DNA of 64,000 nt from contig CAJUPF010000002.1 in NCBI GenBank assembly GCA_910588565.1, positions 71,703 through 135,702 on the forward strand. The letters are read 5' to 3'. Source of the DNA: an uncultured Lachnospiraceae bacterium. Lineage in GTDB: Bacteria > Bacillota > Clostridia > Lachnospirales > Lachnospiraceae. A model generated the notes under the pieces. It saw only the letters and a list, made by a program, of their open reading frames with translations, was not told the DNA's origin and did no database searches. The translations under genes were made by a program, and so were the position numbers. Every line of letters starts with the position of its first letter. Position 1 is the stretch's first letter. Positions 28,422 to 37,487 of the stretch are shown piece after piece.

Positions 28422-28505
28422 TGCCCGTGACCGGAATCGAACCGGTACTGTATTGCTACAACAGGATTTTAAGTCCTGCGCGTCTGCCAGTTCCGCCACA
28501 CGGGC
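28422..28505 (-). tRNA. tRNA-Leu (anticodon UAA)
   Basis: 84 nt. The acceptor GCCCGTG pairs with CACGGGC and an A discriminator follows. The D arm is TGGCGGAACTGGCAGACGCG, the anticodon loop CTTAAAA gives UAA, a long variable arm (TGTAGCAATACAG) is typical of leucine tRNA, and the T loop is GGTTCGATTCC. CCA is not encoded. Confidence 0.95.
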
Positions 28506-28523
28506 GTCTCTATTCAATTACAA

Positions 28524-28605
28524 TGGGCAGAGGTGGATTCGAACCACCGAAGCAATTTGCAGCAGATTTACAGTCTGTCCCCTTTGGCCACTCGGGAATC
28601 TGCCC
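28524..28605 (-). tRNA. tRNA-Tyr (anticodon GUA)
   Basis: 82 nt. The acceptor GGGCAGA pairs with TCTGCCC and an A discriminator follows. The anticodon loop CTGTAAA gives GUA. A long variable arm, as in bacterial tyrosine tRNAs, and the T loop GGTTCGAATCC are present. CCA is not encoded. It is 18 nt upstream of tRNA-Leu and transcribed with it. Confidence 0.95.
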
Positions 28606-28656
28606 ATTTCTCCTGTCAGACCACATCCAAATGCCTAAATGCTCTGACAGGAAAAA

Positions 28657-28685
28657 ATTATAGCACAAATACATTCCGCTTTCAA
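28657..28685 (-). promoter_or_regulatory. Promoter of the tRNA-Tyr/tRNA-Leu pair
   Basis: On the minus strand TTGAAA (28680-28685) and TATAAT (28657-28662) are spaced 17 nt, about 50 nt upstream of tRNA-Tyr. Confidence 0.8.
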
Positions 28686-28725
28686 GCCATTTTGAAAATT
28701 TTTCTATTTCATCATAACATTCAGT

Positions 28726-28788
28726 GTTACATTTCACATCCACGCCAGTTTTTGCGAGTATTTCGTATCATCTGGTGTGAAATGCAAC
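28726..28788. repeat. 63-bp palindromic dispersed element, copy A
   Basis: Begins GTTACATTTCACATCC and ends GGTGTGAAATGCAAC, so the outer 15 nt pair almost perfectly, with an inner CCAG/CTGG pair. The same element occurs at 58538 (full) and 46953 (right arm lost). The rest of the 28606-28920 gap holds the tRNA promoter and a hairpin at 28834-28858 (GCTCAGAG/CTCTGAGC) behind the GH13 gene. Confidence 0.85.
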
Positions 28789-28920
28789 CATTCAGTTACA
28801 CTTCATCTGTGTGTCGCTATCCTTCAACAGCCAGCTCAGAGAGAGACTGGCTCTGAGCGTCCCCCTTGAACCCCCTCACCAGCGCACCCACACCCACGCC
28901 ACCAGCAAAAACTTCACCTT

Positions 28921-31023
28921 CTACACCCTCTCCAATATCACCGCCGACTTCCCCTGCAGCGTCACATGAATAATCCCTTTATCCGCATAATATGTCTCCG
29001 GCATCAGAGAATACCCTTTCTCTGTCGTAACAATCAGCCTGCTCATCACCGCTTCTTCCGGCACCCCCGCAGCCAGAATATTCAGCTCCTTACTCCGTTC
29101 CGCCTCATCATTATTCACAAGAATCACAAACTGCTGTTCCCGGTTAAACCTCGCATAACACAACAGCTGATCCTCACTGTCCAGAAACTGGAACGATCCC
29201 GTACGAAACGCTTCATTCTCCCGGTGAATCCGAATCAGTTCCCGATGCAGATCAATCAACTCCCAGTTCTCCCGTCCCCATGGATATGTCCTTCTGCTGT
29301 CCGGATCTGTAAATCCGCAGAGCCCCGCCTCATCTCCATAATACAATGTCGGCGCTCCCGGCCAGGTCATCTGCACCAGAACCGCTTCCCGCATAATACC
29401 AAAATCCACGCCTTCACTTGCTGCCGCAGCCCCCAGATACTCCTTCCGCCCGGCCTTATGATTCGTCCTTGTCAAAAATCTGGAATGATCATGATTGGAA
29501 AGCTGGTTCATTGAACACAACAGCGAAGGCGTCATAAAGCTGCTCATATAATGCCGCATCGCTCCTTCAAAATCACTGATTTTCCCAATCAGATCCGGCC
29601 GGAACTCATCACTGTGTTTCTCCATTCCTGTCAAAAACCAGGTCAGCGGCTCCATAAACGCCACATAATTCATAATCGTGTCCCACTCGTCGCCGGATAA
29701 CCATTCCCTGGGATCTCCATAATGCTCTCCCAGAATCACCGCATCCGGATTCGCTTCCTTGACTGCGCCACGGAAATCCCGCCAAAATTTATGGTTAAAC
29801 TCCCTGCTGTGTCCCAGATCTTCCGCCACATCCAGCCTCCAGCCGTCACAACAGTACGGTTCCGATACCCATTTTTTTGCAATCCGCAAAATATCCTGAT
29901 ATAACGCTTTTGAGCCTTCGTAATTCAGTTTTGGAAGCGTATCATGTCCCCACCAGCCTTCATAATTCTCCCGCGGCCATCCGCTGCCTTCCTCTTTGAA
30001 ATTGAAGTAACTGCGGTAAGGACTCTCCTTTGAAACAAACGCTCCCAGTTCAAAACCTTCCTTGTCCTCATAAATCCGTTCCCGATCCATCCAGCAGTTA
30101 AAAGAACCACAATGGTTAAATACTCCGTCGAGGATGATCTTCATTCCCCGCGCATGTACTTCTTTTACAAAATCGGCAAAAAAATCATTGCTGGCTTTCA
30201 GATTCCTCTGATTGGTAACACGGCAGCTGTAACGCGTCGCCTTCCGGTTGTCCCGTTCTCCTTCTGTCAGAAGTTCTCCCTTATCTTCTACGATTTTTCC
30301 CAGATGCGGATCGATATGGTCATAATCCTGAATATCGTATTTATGATTGGAGGGCGATACAAAAATCGGATTAAAATAAATCACCTCAACACCCAGATCC
30401 GACAAATAATCCAATTTCTGGCGCACGCCTTCAATGTCTCCGCCGTAGAATTCCCCGACGCTGAAATCTTTGGGCGGTTTTCCCCACTCTTCCTCCGGTA
30501 CCCGTTCACTTAAGGTCCGAATATAAAAATATTCCCGATCTAATACATCGTTTGTTTTATCCCCATTATAAAAGCGATCCACCATAATCTGGTACATAAT
30601 GGCTCCTTTTGCCCAGTCAGGCGTAGAAAATCCCGGTACAATCTGAAAAAGATAATTGTTTCTAATATCCTGTGTCACGCCAAAACGATCATAACGGCAG
30701 ATCAGGTGCCCGGATATAATTTCAAAATAATAGCGGAACGGCCTTGTACCGAGCGTAATTTCTACCGCATAATAATCAAACGTTTCATCCCACTCTGACA
30801 GATGCATCCCATACCGCTCTGTTCCGGTACATACCCAGACGTTATCCACATTATTTCTTGCAGTCCGGAACCGAATTGTTACGGTATCATTTTCTTTTGG
30901 TTCCGGAGGCGTCCTGTAGTCCTTTGTTCCATCCGAAAACAGCGCGTGCTTACGCAACACCGGACGCATCTGCATCATATACTGCTGTACTTTATTTGAT
31001 TCACGCATAGATTGGTACTTCAT
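28921..31023 (-). CDS. GH13 alpha-glucan hydrolase (neopullulanase/cyclomaltodextrinase-like)
   Basis: 700 residues without signal peptide, so cytosolic. An N-terminal beta domain (about 1-130) precedes the barrel. The four GH13 regions are ILDGVFNHCG (about 297-306), GWRLDVAEDL with nucleophile D398, LGEHYG with acid E433, and LSNHDHSR with D512. The N-terminal domain and LYYGDEAG are typical of enzymes that cut cyclodextrins, pullulan or maltodextrins. The insert with EFYGGDIEG before the barrel suggests an alpha-glycosidase of the GH13_20/39 kind; the exact subfamily is uncertain. AAAGAGGAAAC precedes the start. It is monocistronic. Confidence 0.88.
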   Translation of the reverse strand: MKYQSMRESNKVQQYMMQMRPVLRKHALFSDGTKDYRTPPEPKENDTVTIRFRTARNNVDNVWVCTGTERYGMHLSEWDETFDYYAVEITLGTRPFRYYFEIISGHLICRYDRFGVTQDIRNNYLFQIVPGFSTPDWAKGAIMYQIMVDRFYNGDKTNDVLDREYFYIRTLSERVPEEEWGKPPKDFSVGEFYGGDIEGVRQKLDYLSDLGVEVIYFNPIFVSPSNHKYDIQDYDHIDPHLGKIVEDKGELLTEGERDNRKATRYSCRVTNQRNLKASNDFFADFVKEVHARGMKIILDGVFNHCGSFNCWMDRERIYEDKEGFELGAFVSKESPYRSYFNFKEEGSGWPRENYEGWWGHDTLPKLNYEGSKALYQDILRIAKKWVSEPYCCDGWRLDVAEDLGHSREFNHKFWRDFRGAVKEANPDAVILGEHYGDPREWLSGDEWDTIMNYVAFMEPLTWFLTGMEKHSDEFRPDLIGKISDFEGAMRHYMSSFMTPSLLCSMNQLSNHDHSRFLTRTNHKAGRKEYLGAAAASEGVDFGIMREAVLVQMTWPGAPTLYYGDEAGLCGFTDPDSRRTYPWGRENWELIDLHRELIRIHRENEAFRTGSFQFLDSEDQLLCYARFNREQQFVILVNNDEAERSKELNILAAGVPEEAVMSRLIVTTEKGYSLMPETYYADKGIIHVTLQGKSAVILERV

Positions 31024-31391
31024 AATCGTTTCCTCTTTCCTTCAGCTCTTTTTTGATATATTTATTATATGCCCAAAGGGCTTTCTATCTTGCCTGCCAG
31101 GCAGCTGTCCCTTTACCAGTGCAAAAAAAAAGACAGCTTTACCGCTATCTTTTTTAGGAGAAGGTGTTTTTACTATGGGGTATAATAAAAACGATATATA
31201 ATGTATTGGGGGTTTTACAGGTATTATAATAGCACTGCCAACAGAATAAGTGTACACAAACATCACAAAAATTCCGCCGCTTTTTTATGCATCTTATACA
31301 AATCCTGAGGCAGTACACTGTTTCCCCTCCTGCTGACACATATACCCGGATTCTCTTCTGCAGCCATGCTGTTCCGCCACGGGTATACAAG
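31024..31391. other. Intergenic region between GH13 gene and ftsH
   Basis: 368 bp with no convincing gene. On the minus strand it holds the ftsH terminator (31123-31155), a small palindrome TGCCTGCCAGGCA at 31091, and a -10-like TATAAT (about 31061-31066) in front of the GH13 gene. Short open frames on the minus strand here have no ribosome site. Confidence 0.5.
31123..31155 (-). terminator. Terminator downstream of ftsH
   Basis: On the minus strand AAAAAAGATAGC and GCTGTCTTTTTTTTT form a stem with one G-U pair and a long T-run. Confidence 0.75.
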
Positions 31392-33203
31392 CTACTCAAA
31401 AAGCGCTTCAAACTCTTCTCTGCTAATCTTCTCTTTCTCCAATAAAAGACTGGCACATTGGTTTAACACATCTTCGTGTTCCTGTATGATTTTTTTCGCC
31501 TTTATATAACATTCATCAATAATCCGCTTTACTTCTTCATCAATCCGAGTCGCCACACTTTCTCCATATCCTCTGGTATGGGCAAGATCTCTTCCAATAA
31601 AAACTTCATCGTCATCACTGTCATAATTGATCAGCCCTACATTCTCCGACATGCCATATTTTGTCACCATAGCTTTGGCCATCTGAGTCGCCTGCTTGAT
31701 ATCCTGGGACGCGCCTGTGGTAATATCGTCAAATATCATTTCTTCCGCCACTCGCCCGCCAAGATCCACCACAATTTCCTGCAGCATACGGCCTCTTGTA
31801 TTAAACATCTCGTCATTTTCATTTAAGGGCATGGTATAACCCGCCGCCCCTGCTCCAGTGGGAATAATCGATACGGAATACACCGGCCCCACATCCGGCA
31901 GCACATGGAACAAAATCGCATGCCCCGCTTCGTGGAACGCCGTAATCCGTTTCTCTTTTTCACTGATAATGCGGCTCTTTTTCTCCGCGCCTATCCCGAC
32001 TTTCACAAAAGATTTGCGGATATCGCTTTGAACAATATAAGCTCTGTCCTCTTTTGCCGCATTGATTGCAGCTTCATTTAACAGATTTTCCAGATCCGCC
32101 CCGGTAAATCCGGCTGTAGTCTGGGCAATCTGTTTTAAGTTTACATCGTCGCCCAGCGGCTTATTCTTGGCATGTACGTTTAAAATCTCTTCTCTTCCGC
32201 CAATGTCCGGACGGCCTACATGAATTTTACGGTCAAACCTGCCCGGGCGCATAATCGCCGGATCTAAAATATCCACACGGTTTGTAGCCGCCATAACGAT
32301 AATACCTTCATTTACGCCAAACCCGTCCATTTCCACAAGCATCTGGTTTAAGGTCTGCTCACGCTCATCATGGCCCCCGCCCATTCCGGTACCCCTGCGC
32401 CTTGCCACAGCGTCAATTTCATCAATAAACACAATACAGGGCGCATTCTTCTTGGCTTCTTCAAACAAATCCCGGACGCGGGAAGCGCCGACGCCGACAA
32501 ACATTTCCACAAAGTCAGAACCGGAAATACTGAAAAACGGAACGCCCGCTTCTCCCGCCACCGCCTTTGCCAGCAATGTCTTACCGGTACCCGGAGGCCC
32601 TACTAAAAGAACTCCCTTGGGGATTCTTGCACCCAGGCGAATATATTTGCGCGGAGCTTTTAAGAAATCCACCAGCTCTTCGAGTTCTTCTTTTTCCTCC
32701 CGAAGGCCTGCAACGCCTGCGAAATTCATCTTGTTATCCCCGCTGGACAGCTTCGCGCGGCTCTTGCCGAAATTCATCATCTTATTGCCGCCTCCGCCCG
32801 CCGCCGCCTGGTTGCTCATAATCATAAATAAAATAAACATCGTCGCCAGTACAATCAATAACGGAAGCAGATTTAAAATCCAGCTTTCCGGCGGAACATC
32901 GGACAGGTAATAATTCTGATACCCCCTTTCATCCAGCAGATCCTGGATCTCGTTGACATCCGATACATGTAATTCTTTTGTCATATTATCTTTTAAGCGG
33001 ATATTCACAATACCCGTCGGAATTTCCCGGTTCTGTTCAATTTCAATATATACGACTTCGTCGTTTTCCAATGCAGCCTCAAACTCTGCCATATTATATG
33101 CGTTTGCCGCACCTTGTCTTGCGTCCAGCATCAGCCAGACGATTACGACAACGACGACAAGCAGCGCATAGAATCCAAATCCTCTATAACTACGCTTCTT
33201 CAA
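31392..33203 (-). CDS. ftsH: ATP-dependent membrane zinc metalloprotease FtsH
   Basis: 603 residues, initiated at TTG 7 nt behind AGGAGG. Two membrane segments (about 10-26 and 110-130) flank a short extracytoplasmic domain; then come a Gly-rich linker, the AAA+ domain with Walker A GPPGTGKT (202-209), Walker B VFIDEID, the SRH region (ATNRVDILDPAIMRPGRFD), and the protease site HEAGH (424-428). It degrades misfolded membrane and regulatory proteins as a hexamer. It is last in the tilS-hpt-ftsH series, as in many Firmicutes. Confidence 0.97.
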   Translation of the reverse strand: MKKRSYRGFGFYALLVVVVVIVWLMLDARQGAANAYNMAEFEAALENDEVVYIEIEQNREIPTGIVNIRLKDNMTKELHVSDVNEIQDLLDERGYQNYYLSDVPPESWILNLLPLLIVLATMFILFMIMSNQAAAGGGGNKMMNFGKSRAKLSSGDNKMNFAGVAGLREEKEELEELVDFLKAPRKYIRLGARIPKGVLLVGPPGTGKTLLAKAVAGEAGVPFFSISGSDFVEMFVGVGASRVRDLFEEAKKNAPCIVFIDEIDAVARRRGTGMGGGHDEREQTLNQMLVEMDGFGVNEGIIVMAATNRVDILDPAIMRPGRFDRKIHVGRPDIGGREEILNVHAKNKPLGDDVNLKQIAQTTAGFTGADLENLLNEAAINAAKEDRAYIVQSDIRKSFVKVGIGAEKKSRIISEKEKRITAFHEAGHAILFHVLPDVGPVYSVSIIPTGAGAAGYTMPLNENDEMFNTRGRMLQEIVVDLGGRVAEEMIFDDITTGASQDIKQATQMAKAMVTKYGMSENVGLINYDSDDDEVFIGRDLAHTRGYGESVATRIDEEVKRIIDECYIKAKKIIQEHEDVLNQCASLLLEKEKISREEFEALFE

Positions 33204-33217
33204 CGATAAACCTCCTG

Positions 33218-33742
33218 TCAGTCTAATTCTACCACACCGATATAGGGCAGATTCCTGTATTTCTGTGCATAATCAAGGCCGTAACCTACTACAAAATCAT
33301 CTGGTATGCAAAAGCAGGTATAGTCCACATTTACATTTACCACGCGCCGTTCCGGCTTATCCAGCAGCGTACACAGCTTTAAGCTTCTGGGATTTTTATT
33401 GCCCAGATATTCCAGGAGGTAACTGAGTGTCCTGCCGGAATCCACTATGTCCTCCACAAGAAGCACATCTTTTCCATCAATCGCCTGATCCAAATCTTTG
33501 ACAATCTTTACTACGCCGCTGGATTTGGTATCCGAACCATAGCTGGAGACGGACAGGAAATCCATCGAAACCGGAATGGTCAGCCGTTTCGCAAGTTCAC
33601 AGGTAAAAAATACGCCTCCCTTTAATACGCAGAGCAAATGCACCTGTTTTCCATTATAATCTTCGCTGATGATTTTTGCTATCTCATTAATCTTTGCATC
33701 TACTTCCTCTTCTGATAATAATACACGAATTGTCTCACTCAT
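33218..33742 (-). CDS. hpt: Hypoxanthine phosphoribosyltransferase
   Basis: 174 residues, normal family length. It salvages hypoxanthine or guanine with PRPP. The PRPP-binding motif is VLLVEDIVDSGRTLSYLL, and the flexible-loop and base-binding segments (LSVSSYGSDT; DDFVVGYGLDY) are present. It overlaps tilS by 4 nt (ATGA) and is followed by ftsH after 14 bp, a conserved Firmicutes gene order. Confidence 0.96.
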   Translation of the reverse strand: MSETIRVLLSEEEVDAKINEIAKIISEDYNGKQVHLLCVLKGGVFFTCELAKRLTIPVSMDFLSVSSYGSDTKSSGVVKIVKDLDQAIDGKDVLLVEDIVDSGRTLSYLLEYLGNKNPRSLKLCTLLDKPERRVVNVNVDYTCFCIPDDFVVGYGLDYAQKYRNLPYIGVVELD

Positions 33743-35163
33743 ATGCTATCCTCCACATACCATACTTCCAGAACTGTGTTTGTATCTTCTGTAACTTTAT
33801 AGTATTCACTGATACGATAACCGACTGCCCACAGAATATGAGAATCCTCCGCCAGCAGCAGTACCCGGTTCCGTTCTGCTTTCGGCACTTTTTCATTGAT
33901 CAGATATTGTTTTAACTTCTGTCTGTGCCCAAGAGCATCCAGGACAAAGTAATCTCCCGGTTCCCGATATCGTAAATAAAGCCTGTTTTTTATCTTATCA
34001 TAATCGAACCATTTCGTATACAGATTTTTGGGAATTTCTTCATATTTTTTTGTAAACGGCAAAATTCTGCAGAGCAGCGTTCCACCCAAAACCGCATAGC
34101 TCTGCTCCTGTTCTCCTGTTTTATCCAGGGAAATTTCTATAAAATCCCTCTCCACCGCCTGCTGCTTCGCAGAAGTTAAAAGCAGCGCATCATAGGTTTT
34201 CTCCGCCGTAATCCCATAGGGCAGCGAAATCCGTCTGCCCGTCTGGCCACAGATAAGCCCTCGCAGCGCGTTGGCATGTTCCCGCGCAATATCCTTCCTG
34301 CTGCAGGCGGCCGCGGCAATCAGCCCAAGCATTACCCTTCTCTGCAGTACGGGCGGATACGAGAAGAACTTCTCTGTCCGAAAACAGATTGTCCCATCTT
34401 CTGACTGCTCCATATGCCCCTGCAGTATGCGCTCTGCTTCCCATGCAAGATATTCAGAAATCTCCGCCGCGTCCTCAGACAGGCTGTTCATATGGCGGAC
34501 GGCCTGTTCATTGATCTGCTCAAATTCCGGCATAATCCGGTTCCGGATTCGGTTACGGCTGTACAAAATATCTGCATTGGTAGCATCTGTCCGATAGCTC
34601 TGTCCCTCTTCTGCCAGAAATGCTTCAATCTCATTTCTGGTCACGCAAAGCAGCGGGCGGATAATCGTCCCCCGTACCGGCCGGATTCCGGCAAGCCCTT
34701 CTATCCCTGTCCCTCTGCATATACGAAACAGCATGGTCTCCGCATTGTCGTCCCCATGATGCGCTACGGCTGTCCGGACCATGCCGCCCCGCTCCGCCGC
34801 TTCGGCTTCAAAACGTTTCCGTTCCTGCTCAAAAACCTGGTAGCGCACATTTCTTCCCGCTTCTTCCAGCGAAAGCCCCCGCTGTCTGGCCAGCAGCTCC
34901 ACAGAATAAGCTCTGCCGGTAAACGGAATGTGATATTTCAAGGCCAGCTGATTCGCGAAACGCATATCTTCCTTGCTTTCCTCTCCCCGAATCCCATGAT
35001 CGATATGCACAGCAGCCATGGTAAACCCCAGCGGCACGCGCAGACGTTCCAGCGCCAGAAACAGGCAGACCGAGTCCGCCCCGCCGGATAGCCCGATATT
35101 CACATGATCCCCCGGCTCTATCATATGATGCTGTCTGATATACGCTTCTATCTTTTTTATCAT
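33739..35163 (-). CDS. tilS: tRNA(Ile)-lysidine synthase
   Basis: 474 residues. The N-terminal PP-loop ATPase has IGLSGGADSVCLFLAL (P-loop-like SGGxDS) and the HIDHGIRGEES and HHGDDNAETMLFRI motifs; central and C-terminal TilS domains follow (LYLRYREPGDYFVLDAL, the conserved RxxxPGD region). It converts C34 of tRNA-Ile (CAU) to lysidine so that it reads AUA; it is essential. It lies 6 bp behind the spoIIE stop and is coupled to hpt. Confidence 0.95.
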   Translation of the reverse strand: MIKKIEAYIRQHHMIEPGDHVNIGLSGGADSVCLFLALERLRVPLGFTMAAVHIDHGIRGEESKEDMRFANQLALKYHIPFTGRAYSVELLARQRGLSLEEAGRNVRYQVFEQERKRFEAEAAERGGMVRTAVAHHGDDNAETMLFRICRGTGIEGLAGIRPVRGTIIRPLLCVTRNEIEAFLAEEGQSYRTDATNADILYSRNRIRNRIMPEFEQINEQAVRHMNSLSEDAAEISEYLAWEAERILQGHMEQSEDGTICFRTEKFFSYPPVLQRRVMLGLIAAAACSRKDIAREHANALRGLICGQTGRRISLPYGITAEKTYDALLLTSAKQQAVERDFIEISLDKTGEQEQSYAVLGGTLLCRILPFTKKYEEIPKNLYTKWFDYDKIKNRLYLRYREPGDYFVLDALGHRQKLKQYLINEKVPKAERNRVLLLAEDSHILWAVGYRISEYYKVTEDTNTVLEVWYVEDSI

Positions 35164-35169
35164 CTCGTA

Positions 35170-37011
35170 TTAATTCTCCCATATCGCAGCGGTAAGAACG
35201 GTCATATCATCCCGCACTTCACCGCCCGTATAGACCATAACCCGATCCAGAATCCGCTTTGCAAGCAGCGCCGGATGATTGGTCTTAATCCCGGATATAA
35301 TTTCTTCCAACGTCTCTTCCGGGCTGTCCGTATGGAGATATTCTAACACACCATCTGTGATCATGACAAGAAAATCTCCGTCCGCAAGATATTTCCTTGC
35401 CTGTTCTATCTCAATTTCAAAGCTGACCCCCACTGGCAGGGACGTCGACAGCAGGCACTCCACACTGCCGTCCTTGTGACGGATAAACGTAGCGGAAGCC
35501 CCGATTTTATAAAAAGAAGTTTCTCCCGTATAGAGATTGACTGACGCAATATCCACTGTCGAATACTGCTCGTCCTCCCCATGAATTACCATGGCGGAAT
35601 TGAGCATCCGGATTGCCGTATCTTTTGTAAATCCCGCTTCAATAAAACGCTCCAGCAAATCCACTACCAGCTCGCTCTCCCGGCATGCCCTGTCTCCAAA
35701 ACCCATACCGTCCGAAAGGCTTAACACCAGTTCCCCATCTTCTTTTTCCAGGCAGGAAAAATTGTCGCCGGAAATATCCGCCCCATCCTTTGTCAGCCTT
35801 GCCACGCCATGGACTGCATGAAATGCAGGTTCTTCTTCATAAATGACCTCCGTGGCCTCTTTTCCGACGAAAAGCTTTGCGTCCTTATGAGGTTTTACAG
35901 GCAGATCCAGAGCTGAGGACACTACTTTTGTCAGATCTTTCATCTCGATACTGTTTCCCCATTTCGAGCGCACTTTTAGCGCAGCCTGGATATGGCCGTC
36001 GTTTTTCTGGTATAAATGTACTTCTTCCATGACAATTCCGCATTCCTTTGCACGGTAGCGGATTTCTGACAGCTTCTGTTTTTCCTCTCCGTCGAGCAGT
36101 TTCAATTCACTGGCGCAGTCCTGCATAATAAACGCCATCGCATCGAGCTGCTGGGCAATCACTTCTCTGTTTTCCAGAAGACGGTTATACCATGCCCGGT
36201 TGACTCTGGCCTGCTCAAATACAGCCGCCGCCTCCTGCTCCACATATCCGGCATAGGGACACTTGGCTTCAAATTCTTTTCTGGTCTGCGCATCCGCCCG
36301 GCCATTCTGCATCAGGCCTCCCATCAGCCGTTCAAAAATGCCGTACATCCCCGGATTAGAAGGCGCCCAGCATACCGCGCAGGTATCACAGCTGCTGCAG
36401 ATACGCCCGGTCAGTTCCCGCCGCATCAAAACGATATCCTCCGGCTGCAGCTCCACCCGCCGGTTCATAGATAAAAAGGTTCTCGACAGCCCTTCAAAGC
36501 TTTTTGCATAATTTAACAGACGCTGTTCCTGGTAGCCTTCCCGGCCGCTCTCCGAATCTTCTTTTGTCTCCGGCTCTTCCAAAAATAAATGCACGCCTCT
36601 TGCCGCTAATATGGTAAATCCAAAAATAAACAACGCCTCACAGACCGAAGCCAGCAGAGAAACCTGATTCCGAAAATCCAGCACTCCCCCGAAAATGGAA
36701 AGCAGCATTGTCCCAAGCGCCGCCGCAATTGCTGCAAGAACTGTATAGCAGCGCTTGTCCACCCACTCTGACAAACGGATTGTCACTGCAATAATCAAAA
36801 GCGCCATTCCATATTTGCCAATCACCGTAATCGGAATAAACGCTACCATACCAGCCAACATCCCCACCGACAGCAGCCACCGTCCCTGTTCCTCCAGATA
36901 GACCGCCGCAAAAAAAGCCGGAACCAGAGGATAACATCCCATAATCGAAATCCGGCAGAACAGCCCCCCTGCAATGCCAAGCGCCAACTGTTTCCATCCC
37001 ATTTTCTTCAT
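35170..37011 (-). CDS. spoIIE: Stage II sporulation protein E (membrane PP2C-type phosphatase)
   Basis: 613 residues from ATG 37011, 10 nt behind AGGAGG. In the sporulating cell it dephosphorylates SpoIIAA and so activates sigma-F in the forespore. There are about five N-terminal membrane segments (fewer than the ten of the Bacillus protein of about 830 residues), a central region with a cysteine cluster (CSSCDTCAVC, about 210-220), and a C-terminal PP2C domain with ISGDNFS, LSDGMGFG and DDMTVLTAAI metal-binding motifs. The short membrane part is a feature of clostridial versions. Its promoter shows Spo0A sites (37073-37137). Confidence 0.95.
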   Translation of the reverse strand: MKKMGWKQLALGIAGGLFCRISIMGCYPLVPAFFAAVYLEEQGRWLLSVGMLAGMVAFIPITVIGKYGMALLIIAVTIRLSEWVDKRCYTVLAAIAAALGTMLLSIFGGVLDFRNQVSLLASVCEALFIFGFTILAARGVHLFLEEPETKEDSESGREGYQEQRLLNYAKSFEGLSRTFLSMNRRVELQPEDIVLMRRELTGRICSSCDTCAVCWAPSNPGMYGIFERLMGGLMQNGRADAQTRKEFEAKCPYAGYVEQEAAAVFEQARVNRAWYNRLLENREVIAQQLDAMAFIMQDCASELKLLDGEEKQKLSEIRYRAKECGIVMEEVHLYQKNDGHIQAALKVRSKWGNSIEMKDLTKVVSSALDLPVKPHKDAKLFVGKEATEVIYEEEPAFHAVHGVARLTKDGADISGDNFSCLEKEDGELVLSLSDGMGFGDRACRESELVVDLLERFIEAGFTKDTAIRMLNSAMVIHGEDEQYSTVDIASVNLYTGETSFYKIGASATFIRHKDGSVECLLSTSLPVGVSFEIEIEQARKYLADGDFLVMITDGVLEYLHTDSPEETLEEIISGIKTNHPALLAKRILDRVMVYTGGEVRDDMTVLTAAIWEN

Positions 37012-37072
37012 ACTTATCAAACCTCCTGCATTTTCTCACCGCAAAGCCAGCTGCTCCGCTGATACATGGGGC

Positions 37073-37137
37073 ATTATACGCATCGGAGGCTGAAATCTTT
37101 GTCAAACGCTAGAAGGCCTTCCAAAAACTTTTCGCCA
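37073..37137 (-). promoter_or_regulatory. Spo0A-type promoter of spoIIE
   Basis: On the minus strand TTGACA (37100-37105) and TATAAT (37073-37078) are separated by exactly 21 nt, too far for plain sigma-A promoters but the spacing known for the Spo0A-dependent spoIIE and spoIIG promoters of Bacillus. A perfect 0A box TGGCGAA lies at 37131-37137 (minus), and a near match TGTCAAA (plus strand, 37100-37106) overlaps the -35. Confidence 0.75.
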
Positions 37138-37165
37138 AAAATGCCCTCGAAATGTAGATTCGAGG
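37135..37165 (-). terminator. Terminator behind the divIC-like gene
   Basis: CCTCGAA (37145-37151) and TTCGAGG (37159-37165) form the stem; on the minus strand GGCATTTTT follows. The T-run overlaps the distal 0A box of the spoIIE promoter. Confidence 0.6.
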
Positions 37166-37182
37166 ACATTGAAGCAGTTTAA

Positions 37183-37473
37183 TTATTTTTCTTTAAATAT
37201 AATCTCATTATCATAAACCAGTCCCAGTTTGCTCTTGGCCGTATCTTCCACATAATCGCGGCTCCCAATATATTCTTCATAATCAGAAAGTTCATCCTGG
37301 CGCAGCAGTTCTTCCTCCATCTGCTCCGTCAGTTCTTCTTCCCTGGCGATATATGCCTGATCTTTTTCATACAGCCGAAGAATCTGAATTGACATCACTG
37401 CAAGTAAAATAAGAACAATACAGGTAATGCTCATTCTTCCCGCCCGGTTCTTCTTTTTTTTCAGTCTTCCCAT
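37183..37473 (-). CDS. divIC: DivIC/FtsB-type septum formation initiator
   Basis: 96 residues: a basic N-terminus, one membrane segment (about 14-33), a coiled coil (YEKDQAYIAREEELTEQMEEELLRQ, given by its heptads at about 35-60) and a conserved end DYVEDTAKSKLGLVYDNEIIF. It is a bitopic divisome protein linking FtsL and later cell-division proteins; in this neighbourhood it may serve the sporulation septum. It lies 14 bp behind yabQ in the yabP-yabQ-divIC order shared by Clostridia and Bacilli. Confidence 0.9.
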   Translation of the reverse strand: MGRLKKKKNRAGRMSITCIVLILLAVMSIQILRLYEKDQAYIAREEELTEQMEEELLRQDELSDYEEYIGSRDYVEDTAKSKLGLVYDNEIIFKEK

Positions 37474-37487
37474 ATCGTATCCCTCTT

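Noticed and set aside
28357..28663. Short open frames over 28.4-28.7 kb
   Set aside because: They are translations across tRNA-Leu and tRNA-Tyr, which fold properly.
31154..31456. 100-codon minus-strand frame at the end of ftsH
   Set aside because: It overlaps ftsH in another frame with no ribosome site and no recognisable features.
34414..35091. 225-codon plus-strand open frame
   Set aside because: Antisense to tilS, which has the PP-loop and all family motifs.
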